Positions 6,389-12,547 of a stretch of 31,505 nt of DNA are shown here, one piece after another. Below the pieces are notes generated by a model. It was not told the origin of the DNA and did no database searches. It worked only from the letters and a program-made list of their open reading frames with translations. Source of the stretch: a virus; the IMG/VR virus record IMGVR_UViG_3300022562_000360, positions 1-31,505 of that record; one strand, written 5' to 3'. Numbering within the stretch: position 1 is the first letter of the stretch; each line of letters begins with the position of its first letter. Both the position numbers and the translations under genes were made by a program.

Positions 6389-6698
6389 GGCTTCCATCGA
6401 GGACAGCTTCGTAGGCTGGTGTGATTCAGAGGGGTTCGCGACTGCCAAGCTCTTCATCAAGGACTGGCCTGATCGGCTGGTCATGCTGCCGAGCGGGGTG
6501 ACTACTCTGGTCGAGCTGAAGAAGATCGACGGCAAGTTGAGCCCAGGCCAGAAGCTCTTGCACGCTCAGCTGCGGAAGCTGGGTCACGATGTCCTCGTCC
6601 CCAAGTCGCTTGAAGAAGCAAAGTCTGGGATTCTGAGGAGACTCACTAACCATGAGAAAGCCTGCCCCATTCGAGGACGAGCTAGAAGTAGCGTATGA
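6318..6698 (+). CDS. VRR-NUC domain nuclease
   Basis: A small nuclease of the VRR-NUC family (PD-(D/E)XK fold). Counted from GTG 6318 the motifs are Glu28 (EASIEDSF), Asp52 in WPDRLVMLPSG, the E-L-K core (Glu66, Lys68) and Gln78 in LSPGQKLLHAQL, ending with GHDVLVP. Stand-alone phage VRR-NUC proteins are structure-specific endonucleases, probably resolving replication or recombination intermediates. The start is unclear: GTG 6318 and TTG 6357 are both possible, neither has a strong Shine-Dalgarno, and homology begins only at about codon 23, so TTG 6357 may be the real start. It is encoded between the polymerase and helicase genes. Confidence 0.8.
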   Translation: MLFGPNGKRASWALPRRDPRKRLEASIEDSFVGWCDSEGFATAKLFIKDWPDRLVMLPSGVTTLVELKKIDGKLSPGQKLLHAQLRKLGHDVLVPKSLEEAKSGILRRLTNHEKACPIRGRARSSV

Positions 6699-6831
6699 GA
6701 TCTACACCAGGCTGAAGCCATTCGAACCGCAGGTGCGGGACAGGCTGATGCGCCTGGTGAATGACAAGCTCAATCGCGACCGCGCGGAAGAGCGCTTGAA
6801 GTTCCAATCCAAGAGATCGTCTCGTGGCTAA
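6652..6831 (+). CDS. hypothetical small helical protein, 59 aa
   Basis: A 59-residue ORF from ATG 6652 to TAA 6831, filling the space between the nuclease and helicase genes. It overlaps the nuclease by 47 bases and the helicase start by eight. The sequence is charged and helical (EDELEVAYEIYTRLKPFEPQVRDRLMRLVNDKL then RDRAEERLKF), with the look of a small two-helix protein. GAGGAG lies 11-12 bases upstream, a slightly long spacing. No family recognised. It is too short for many gene finders but its position in a tightly packed operon supports it. Confidence 0.55.
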   Translation: MRKPAPFEDELEVAYEIYTRLKPFEPQVRDRLMRLVNDKLNRDRAEERLKFQSKRSSRG

Positions 6832-8155
6832 GGCTAAGAAGCCTCCGATGGACCCTGCGCAGAAGGCAGGCCTGAAGTTCATGCTAGCCAACCCTTTCTC
6901 AGGGCTGTTTCACAAACCCGGCCTCGGAAAAACCAGGACCACCCTGGAACTGTTTGAGAAGATCCCCGAGGAACTTCCTGCCCTGGTCCTGGCGCCAAAG
7001 GCCTGCGTGGAATTCGTCTGGCCAACTGAAGTCCAGCGATGGACACCGCATCGAAAGGTCATCCAGGTGATCGGCTCTCCCGAGGAGAGGGAGCACCGGC
7101 TGTACGGCGAGAAGGCAGACTACTACGTCGTTGGCTATGACAATCTCGACTGGTTGGTCGAGGTCATGATCAAGCACCGGAAGCTGCCTGCCAGGTCGCT
7201 GATCTTCGATGAAGCGTCGAAGATGAAGACCCACAATTCGGTGAGGTTCAAGCAGGCGCAGCGGATCGTCCACAACTTCAAGCGGCGCCACCTGCTCACA
7301 GGAACACCTGCGCCGAATGGCTACCTGCAGCTGTGGAGTCTGACCTGGTTGCTCGATCGCGGCAAAGCCTTCGGGGATAACTGGTACGCCTTCCGCGCCA
7401 GGTACTTTCACCCGATCGACTACAAGGCTTTCCGGTGGGTGCCGTTCGACCGGAAGGTGATCGAGGAGAAGATCTCCCACCTGTTCCACGTCCGAGAGAC
7501 CTACGACCTTCCTGACCTGGTGGAGCTGATCATCGAGTGCAAGCTTGGCACACCAGACCTGTACCATGAGATGCGCAAGAAGGGGGTGCTCACCAAGCAG
7601 GAGCTGCGAACCAAGAACGCTGCCATCAAGCAGTCCAAGCTCAGGCAGCTTTCCAATGGGTTCTACTACGACGCAGCTGGCGTAGGCCACCGGGTTCACA
7701 CGCAGAAGTTCGACAGGCTGGCCGCGCTTATGGAGGAGCTGGAGGACTCCCCGGTCATGATCCTGTACGAATTCAAGGAAGACCTGGCGGTGCTCAGGAA
7801 GTATTTCCCGAAAGCAGTGGTGTTCTCAGAAGACAAGAGCCTAAAGGTGGTGAGCGACTGGAACAGCGGCAAGATCAAGATCCTCCTGCTGCAGCCCCAG
7901 TCCGCAGGCCACGGGCTGAACCTTCAAGGAGCAAGCAACACCATGGTGTGGGTCGGCCCCCCGTTCGACCTGGAGATCTACCAGCAGACAGTGGGCAGGC
8001 TGCATCGTCGCGGGCAGAAAGCAGACCAGGTGTTCGTCTATTTCATTTGTTCCGTCGGCTCGATCGACACCTATGTCTTCGAGGTTCTTCGAGACAAGGA
8101 TTCTACTCAGGATTCCTTGATGAAAGCGCTCAGACGTCACGAGGAAGAGCGCTGA
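6824..8155 (+). CDS. SNF2-type DEAD/H-box helicase (SF2)
   Basis: A 443-residue superfamily 2 ATPase of the SNF2-like phage helicase group. Motifs: HKPGLGKTRTTLELF (Walker A, about 30-44), LVLAPKACVEFVWPTEVQRW (motif Ia, about 54-73), LIFDEASKMK (motif II, about 126-135), HLLTGTPAPNG (motif III, about 156-166), and near the C-terminus QSAGHGLNLQGAS (motif V) and QQTVGRLHRRGQ (motif VI). It probably moves along or remodels DNA during replication or recombination, next to the polymerase and nucleases. The start is GTG 6824, overlapping the small 59-aa gene. The length is near the minimum for the family, containing only the two RecA-like lobes. Confidence 0.92.
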   Translation: MAKAKKPPMDPAQKAGLKFMLANPFSGLFHKPGLGKTRTTLELFEKIPEELPALVLAPKACVEFVWPTEVQRWTPHRKVIQVIGSPEEREHRLYGEKADYYVVGYDNLDWLVEVMIKHRKLPARSLIFDEASKMKTHNSVRFKQAQRIVHNFKRRHLLTGTPAPNGYLQLWSLTWLLDRGKAFGDNWYAFRARYFHPIDYKAFRWVPFDRKVIEEKISHLFHVRETYDLPDLVELIIECKLGTPDLYHEMRKKGVLTKQELRTKNAAIKQSKLRQLSNGFYYDAAGVGHRVHTQKFDRLAALMEELEDSPVMILYEFKEDLAVLRKYFPKAVVFSEDKSLKVVSDWNSGKIKILLLQPQSAGHGLNLQGASNTMVWVGPPFDLEIYQQTVGRLHRRGQKADQVFVYFICSVGSIDTYVFEVLRDKDSTQDSLMKALRRHEEER

Positions 8156-8158
8156 GGG

Positions 8159-8186
8159 TTTTCTTACAAAAACTGTGTGCTACTAT
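8159..8186 (+). promoter_or_regulatory. possible weak promoter before the nucleotide island
   Basis: The 59-base gap between helicase and kinase genes is AT-rich compared with its surroundings. TACTAT at 8181-8186 is a fair -10 element, with TTTTCT at 8159-8164 sixteen bases upstream as a poor -35. It would let the nucleotide genes be expressed separately. There is no other sign of a promoter, so the confidence is low. Confidence 0.25.
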
Positions 8187-8214
8187 CCGCTCACTAACTT
8201 AAGGAGCATTTCGG

Positions 8215-9084
8215 ATGATCATTCTCGAGGGACCTGACTGCGGCGGCAAGTCCACCCTGGCAGAGCTGTGGCCACTTCCAGAATCTAACAAGATTCACTT
8301 CAGCCACCAGGAAGACAAGCTGACGGCGTACAAGAAGTTCCTCAGCGAGCACCGCGGCAGGGACATGCTCCTCGATCGCTTCCACATCTCCGAGCAGGTG
8401 TACGGCCCGATTCTGAGGAACAGCAACGAGCTGCTCTACACCGGGCGGTTCCTCGAGCGAGAACTGCTGGCTGATGCTTCTTGCGTGGTGCTTTGCCTGC
8501 CTCCCTGGCCAATTGTCAGGTACCAGTGGCAGAAGCGAATCGACTCAGAGATGGTGAAGGACGTCGAGGTTATGAGAGCCATCTACGAGGCGTATCACGA
8601 GATCGAGACTGACCTGAAGGTGTTCCTGTTCGATTACACCAAGGATCCTCTGCCGCGCCTGGTAGACAAGGTCAACCGGTTCATGCACTGCGACAACAAG
8701 ATGCCCCACGGCTTTTTTGGGAGTCCCTTCGCCACTGTTCTCCTGGTAGGCGACGAGGTCAGCTCCCAGGAGCAGCACGGAGTTCCTTTCACCCGAGACC
8801 GGGTGGGCTGCTCTACCTGGCTGGCTAAGCAGCTTCACGATGCAGGCATTTCCGAGGGACACCTTGCTTGGGTGAACTCCACTCCGGATCTGACGAAGAA
8901 GCAGGTCGATTTCATCCAGGACCGGTTCCCCAACAAGATCGCCCTGGGCGTCACGGCAGAGTACAAGCTCCGCCAGCTAGGCTTCTCCATGTTCGAGACC
9001 GTCCAGCACCCACAGTACTGGAAGCGCTTCCTCTCGAAGGAACCGTACCCCTTGATCGCTAAACTGAAGAGGATGATCGGATGA
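8215..9084 (+). CDS. thymidylate kinase-like dNMP kinase fused to a UDG-like domain
   Basis: 289 residues in two parts. The N-terminal part (1-155) is a P-loop nucleotide kinase: GPDCGGKST (6-14), the DR-x-S-VYG motif (LLDRFHISEQVYG, 52-64) as in thymidylate and phage dNMP kinases, and a helical lid region. The C-terminal part (about 170-289) is not kinase. It has VGDE (178-181), GVPF (189-192), a helix GCSTWLAKQLHDAGI, VN (220-221), IALG (242-245) and HPQYWKRF (265-272), the order of landmarks of the uracil-DNA-glycosylase superfamily, but the classical catalytic motif is not obvious. The kinase probably phosphorylates a dNMP, perhaps a modified one; the second domain's role is unknown. ATG 8215 has AAGGAG eight bases upstream. 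Confidence 0.8.
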   Translation: MIILEGPDCGGKSTLAELWPLPESNKIHFSHQEDKLTAYKKFLSEHRGRDMLLDRFHISEQVYGPILRNSNELLYTGRFLERELLADASCVVLCLPPWPIVRYQWQKRIDSEMVKDVEVMRAIYEAYHEIETDLKVFLFDYTKDPLPRLVDKVNRFMHCDNKMPHGFFGSPFATVLLVGDEVSSQEQHGVPFTRDRVGCSTWLAKQLHDAGISEGHLAWVNSTPDLTKKQVDFIQDRFPNKIALGVTAEYKLRQLGFSMFETVQHPQYWKRFLSKEPYPLIAKLKRMIG

Positions 9085-9899
9085 TGACGCCAGAGAGATT
9101 GGTCGAGCTGATGAACCTGGCTGCTGCGGTGGTGGCTGGCGTGAGAGTGAATCTCCACACCAGCTTCGACGCGCAGAAGGAATACCCGCACCTGGCGAAG
9201 ATCTGGGAAACTAATCACCTGCTGTTCAATGGCGAGCTAACTGCTTCTGGCCGCATGTACGTGGACATGGAGCCCACTCTGAGCTACGAGCTTTCCACTC
9301 TCGCCAAGCAGGCGCACAGCGACAAGATTCTCTCGTCACCAGAAGAGTACCAGCGACTTCGCCAGGGGCTTAGCTTGATTGCTAAGAACATGGCTTACTA
9401 CATCTACAAGGGCTTGTACATCGACGACAGAGTACCTGGCGTGGTGATCGACGTCGGTGGTGGAAGCGGCGAGTGGATGAAGCAGTTCTGCCGGTATCAC
9501 CCGCGCTTTTCTGGCGTGCTGATCGACAGTCGCCCAACGACGCCGACCACGCGCATCTACGATGTCTTCGCCAACAACCAGTGGGTTTTCGACTTCCCGA
9601 ACCCTGGCGTTATCCTGCTGAACGAGGTGCTGCACCTGCGAGGCAAGATCGACAGGGTCAGGCTGTTCAAGGAGTGCTACCAGAACCTCAGCCCAGGTGG
9701 GTGGCTGCTCATTGGAGAGCGAAAACCAACGCCAGAGTTTGCTTGGCGCATGGCTGCGGCCACCAGCCAGGGGGAAGCCCTGTATGTAGAGCAGCTGATT
9801 GATGAGATCGAGGCAGAGCCTACTGACTTCGTCATTCAGTCAGGCTGGTCGCATTATTTCCTGATGTATCTCAAACCAACGATGGAGAAGGCCCGATGA
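9081..9899 (+). CDS. SAM-dependent methyltransferase, O-methyltransferase-like
   Basis: A 272-residue class I methyltransferase. After a helical N-terminal region (1-115), which resembles the lid/dimerisation part of small-molecule O-methyltransferases, comes motif I VVIDVGGGSGEW (121-132), a conserved acidic residue after strand 2 (LIDS, 147-150), a motif-IV-like VILLNEVLHL (177-186), and NLSPGGWLLIGE (203-214). The motif IV is not the NPPY/DPPY of DNA base N-methylases, so a small molecule, nucleotide or side-chain oxygen is a better guess than a base nitrogen. It starts with an ATGA overlap with the kinase and ends with one to the TS-like gene, so it is embedded in the nucleotide operon. 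A link to base hypermodification is inference. Confidence 0.75.
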   Translation: MMTPERLVELMNLAAAVVAGVRVNLHTSFDAQKEYPHLAKIWETNHLLFNGELTASGRMYVDMEPTLSYELSTLAKQAHSDKILSSPEEYQRLRQGLSLIAKNMAYYIYKGLYIDDRVPGVVIDVGGGSGEWMKQFCRYHPRFSGVLIDSRPTTPTTRIYDVFANNQWVFDFPNPGVILLNEVLHLRGKIDRVRLFKECYQNLSPGGWLLIGERKPTPEFAWRMAAATSQGEALYVEQLIDEIEAEPTDFVIQSGWSHYFLMYLKPTMEKAR

Positions 9900-10609
9900 T
9901 CAAGTCCCATGATTTTGATTACCTGTATCACAGCCACCTCGAGCACTTGCTGTATGCTCCTGGCATGGAGCAGTTCAACTACAGCTTCGAGCTGGAGAGA
10001 ATCGACCCCACCAAGCTGCCAGTGGTCAAGTCGAAGGCCCGCAAGTTCAACCTCGAGTATGCCAAGGCTTTCGCTGACTTCACTGTCGGTGGCGGCCCTG
10101 TCCCTGAGGCAGTGCTGAAGCACCGACCCGACGCCAAGGATTTCATCGAGGAGGTCGAGGGCAGGAATCCGGCGTACGGCCCCAGGATCACAAAGCAGTT
10201 CTGGGGCGTGGTGAACGAGCTGCAGGCGATTCCAGAATCTCGCCGAGCAACGATCATGATCCTGGATGAGGAGGATCAGAAGATCAGGCAGTGGAAGCGA
10301 GCAAGGCCAGCATCGAAGGTGGAGTACCCCTGCACCATGGCGCTGACTTTCTTCATCCGCCAGAGGCGGTTGAACCTTCACGCCTCCATGCGGTCGTCCA
10401 ACGCCTGCACCACCATCTGCTATGACGTCTTCAACTTCGCTGTCCTGCTGTGCGAGATGTCAGACCAGCTTGGGGAGATGCCTGGCTCCTTGTTCTGGAA
10501 CGCGGTGAACTCTCACATCGTTCCGAGAGAGGTGCAGCTGGCGCACAGCATCATGGCTGAGTATCGAGAGCGCCGGGCAAGCAAGTCTGCAGGGAGCATC
10601 ACCCTGTGA
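9896..10609 (+). CDS. thymidylate synthase/dCMP hydroxymethylase family protein
   Basis: 237 residues of the thymidylate synthase fold. From residue 90 it aligns without gaps to E. coli ThyA, even in numbering: Tyr94-Gly95, the nucleophile Cys146 (YPCTMALTF), Arg166-Ser167 and His207. The paired Arg of PESRR is at 116-117. Asp177 stands where thymidylate synthase has Asn177; T4 dCMP hydroxymethylase also has Asp there, and this residue selects cytosine over uracil. I infer a dCMP substrate. However, ThyA Glu58, Trp80, Asp169 and Tyr209 appear to be replaced (Ala, Ala, Asn, Val), so the later chemistry may differ from both known enzymes. It lies between a methyltransferase and a MazG-like gene with ATGA/GTGA overlaps. 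Confidence 0.8.
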   Translation: MIKSHDFDYLYHSHLEHLLYAPGMEQFNYSFELERIDPTKLPVVKSKARKFNLEYAKAFADFTVGGGPVPEAVLKHRPDAKDFIEEVEGRNPAYGPRITKQFWGVVNELQAIPESRRATIMILDEEDQKIRQWKRARPASKVEYPCTMALTFFIRQRRLNLHASMRSSNACTTICYDVFNFAVLLCEMSDQLGEMPGSLFWNAVNSHIVPREVQLAHSIMAEYRERRASKSAGSITL

Positions 10610-10992
10610 GAACCCTGATTCGCGACATCGAGGAGTTCAATCGGAAGTTCGGCTTGCCGGTGAACAGCCGAGAGCTGTTTGCGCACGCCTCCTGGCTCGA
10701 CTATCGGATGAAGTTCCTGCTCGAAGAGCTGGCTGAAACGATGCAGGCCGTGGAGGACAAGGACCTTCACGAGGTGCTCGATGGCCTGGTCGACATCATG
10801 TACGTCGCCGTCGGAACAGCGGTGAGCCTGGGTCTGCCGATCGAGGAGGCGTGGAACCGAGTCCACAAGGCCAATCTTGAGAAGGTTCGCGTGGAGGCCC
10901 CTGAGCAGTCCAAGCGGAAAAGCTCCTTCGACTTGGTCAAACCTCCAGGCTGGAAGCGGCCTGTGTTCGACGATCTCCTGGGGGAACCATGA
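10606..10992 (+). CDS. MazG-like nucleotide pyrophosphohydrolase
   Basis: 128 residues of the all-alpha NTP pyrophosphatase superfamily (MazG/PRA-PH type). The metal-binding signature is EELAE (Glu40, Glu41, Glu44) followed by Glu56, Asp59 and Asp63 in HEVLDGLVDIMY, and then the WNRVHKANLEK segment (83-93) typical of the family. Such phage enzymes cleave dNTPs to dNMP and pyrophosphate; the T4 enzyme with this role, gp56, destroys dCTP and belongs to the same superfamily. In this operon it could supply dCMP to the TS-like enzyme and keep normal dCTP out of DNA. The start is GTG 10606, overlapping the previous stop as GTGA; the Lys/Pro-rich tail after about residue 100 is outside the domain. 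Confidence 0.85.
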   Translation: MRTLIRDIEEFNRKFGLPVNSRELFAHASWLDYRMKFLLEELAETMQAVEDKDLHEVLDGLVDIMYVAVGTAVSLGLPIEEAWNRVHKANLEKVRVEAPEQSKRKSSFDLVKPPGWKRPVFDDLLGEP

Positions 10993-11462
10993 GGCCCGAC
11001 CGCCACAGCTACTTCTTGGACATCGCTCACGTGGTGTCGAAGCGATCCACCTGCGTTCGAAGAGCGGTGGGCTGCGTGCTGGTGGATGTCAACGGGAACA
11101 TCTCCGCGACTGGCTACAACGGGGTGCCCCGAGGTCAGGCTCACTGCAACGAGGGAAACCCCTGCCCAGGATCTGAGGCGCCAGCTGGATCAGGTCTGGA
11201 CGAGTGCTACGCCATTCACGCCGAGCAGAATGCTCTGCTCCAGTGCCGGGATGTCAACAGTCTCCTTGCCATCTATTGCACCGCCAGCCCCTGCATCCAC
11301 TGCATGAAGATGCTGCTGAACACTTCAGCCAGGCTGGTGGTGTACCGAGAACCCTATGCCCACCAGGGGGCTCTGGAGCTGTGGGTGAGAAGCGGGAGAC
11401 AGTCTCTGCTCATCCCGCAGGGGATGTCTGTGACCACACTGAGAGGAGGAGTAAGCGCATGA
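10989..11462 (+). CDS. deoxycytidylate (dCMP) deaminase
   Basis: 157 residues of the zinc-dependent cytidine/dCMP deaminase family. Zinc ligands and catalytic Glu are clear: His77-Ala-Glu79 in IHAEQNALLQC and Cys102-x2-Cys105 in SPCIHCMKMLLN. The TGYNGVPRG segment (41-49) and the Cys-rich insert around 53-73 are typical of dCMP deaminases, where the insert holds a second zinc or allosteric site. It converts dCMP to dUMP and so feeds thymidine synthesis. T4 also carries this gene beside a dCMP-hydroxymethylase, so its presence does not exclude a modified-cytosine pathway. It overlaps the MazG gene as ATGA and the next gene the same way. Confidence 0.93.
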   Translation: MRPDRHSYFLDIAHVVSKRSTCVRRAVGCVLVDVNGNISATGYNGVPRGQAHCNEGNPCPGSEAPAGSGLDECYAIHAEQNALLQCRDVNSLLAIYCTASPCIHCMKMLLNTSARLVVYREPYAHQGALELWVRSGRQSLLIPQGMSVTTLRGGVSA

Positions 11463-12031
11463 CCTGCATTGTAGGCGTTTGTGATGGAAACACGGTTCAC
11501 TTTGGAGCAGACAGCGCCGGTGTCGATGGCTGGCATGCACTAATGATTCGCAGCGATTCAAAAGTGTTCATCATCGGCGAGTTCATTTTCGGGTTCACGA
11601 CATCTTTCCGAATGGGGCAGCTGCTGCGCTACCACTTCACCCCGCCCGAAATTCCTGAGAACGCCAACAATTTGATGGCTTACATGGTAACAGAGTTCTC
11701 GCGCCAGGTCAGAGCAGTATTCAATGCCGGCGGATTCGCCACAGTAAAGGACTCGGTTGAAACTGGTGGGGAGTTCCTGGTAGGTATTCGAGGCCGGCTT
11801 TTTCGGATATGCCAAGACTATCAAGTGGCAGAATCTGTTGAGGGGTTCGATGCGATCGGAAGCGGCGGGCACTTCGCGCTCGGTGCGTTGCACGCTACTG
11901 CAGGCAAACCCGCCCCTGCTCGCATCGAAGCTGCGCTAGAAGCAGCGCAGGCATTATGCTCGACCGTGCGCGGGCCGTTTCTTCATCTGTCGAAAGCTTA
12001 TGAGGTCCCCTCTGCCCACCCGCTGAAGTGA
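11459..12031 (+). CDS. Ntn-hydrolase, proteasome/HslV-like peptidase homologue
   Basis: 190 residues beginning Met-Thr-Cys-Ile-Val-Gly. If the Met is removed, Thr becomes the N-terminal nucleophile as in proteasome beta subunits and HslV. With that Thr as residue 1, Asp17 (GADSAG) is at the catalytic Asp position of the proteasome and Lys34 (SDSKVF) is one off the catalytic Lys. The FGFTTSFRMGQLL segment and EGFDAIGSGGHFALGAL (about 128-144) match the shape of the family's second half. ATG 11459 is chosen because AGGAGGAG lies just upstream and the reading frame before it has no support. It overlaps the deaminase stop as ATGA. Substrate and purpose in the phage are unknown. Confidence 0.8.
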   Translation: MTCIVGVCDGNTVHFGADSAGVDGWHALMIRSDSKVFIIGEFIFGFTTSFRMGQLLRYHFTPPEIPENANNLMAYMVTEFSRQVRAVFNAGGFATVKDSVETGGEFLVGIRGRLFRICQDYQVAESVEGFDAIGSGGHFALGALHATAGKPAPARIEAALEAAQALCSTVRGPFLHLSKAYEVPSAHPLK

Positions 12032-12046
12032 GGGGGAGGTTACCCC

Positions 12047-12095
12047 CCACCCTCCCTCGCGAAATCCCGCAGGGGACCACCGAGGGAGCGGGTGG
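12047..12095. terminator. hairpin in the convergent intergenic gap
   Basis: CCACCC plus TCCCTCG (12047-12059) pairs with CGAGGGA plus GGGTGG (12081-12095), giving a 13-pair stem with a two-base bulge, in the 70-base gap between the rightward and leftward operons. The structure would form in either transcript. No T-run lies on either side, so it is at best a Rho-assisted or blocking structure. Confidence 0.4.
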
Positions 12096-12101
12096 GTGGC
12101 G

Positions 12102-12533
12102 TCAAGAGGCGATGTCAGCGCAGGTGGGAACCACAGGCTCTCTTCCGGTCTCTTGCTGGTACTGCGCCTTCAGCTCGTTCAGCCTCTTGGCGTACTCCAG
12201 CCGAAGCTCGCTCCCGCGAGGGGCAGAGCACATGGCTATCGCAATGCGGAAGATTTCAGCATCAAGCCACTTCTGGCTGAGCGCTGTCACCTTGGACTCG
12301 ACATTGGTCGCGATGCGGGTGTTGTTGTTGATCTTGCCGTCCTGGTCAATCACCTGCTTCTGGATCCTGTCCAGCTCCCCTTTCAGCGCGTAGCGTCCCT
12401 CTGGCGCTAGCCCAGGAATCACGTCGTAGCCGAACCCACCCACGAGAATTCCTAACACCATGATTGCTACCGACACGATCATCCCTCCGAATTTCGAGTC
12501 GAGAACAGCCTTGACAAAGTCAACCGAAACCAC
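12102..12533 (-). CDS. single-pass membrane protein, 143 aa
   Basis: The last gene of the late operon. A short N-terminus is followed by a transmembrane helix at about residues 16-36 (GMIVSVAIMVLGILVGGFGY), then about 105 hydrophilic residues with a likely coiled coil (KGELDRIQKQVIDQDGKINNN…). The soluble part has two Cys (about 102 and 138). The start is GTG 12533 with GAGGAGG six bases upstream. The layout of one N-terminal anchor and a coiled-coil body, next to tail tip genes, would suit an inner-membrane spanin or holin-associated protein, but there is no family match I can name and no endolysin gene beside it. Treat the lysis idea as a guess. Confidence 0.65.
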   Translation of the reverse strand: MVSVDFVKAVLDSKFGGMIVSVAIMVLGILVGGFGYDVIPGLAPEGRYALKGELDRIQKQVIDQDGKINNNTRIATNVESKVTALSQKWLDAEIFRIAIAMCSAPRGSELRLEYAKRLNELKAQYQQETGREPVVPTCADIAS

Positions 12534-12547
12534 TTAGCCTCCTCGCA

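Noticed and set aside
6375-6395. Programmed frameshift fusing the 91-aa protein to VRR-NUC
   Set aside because: Going from the first frame to the nuclease frame needs +1 or -2, while the A-run suits -1. The nuclease motifs are complete without the fusion.
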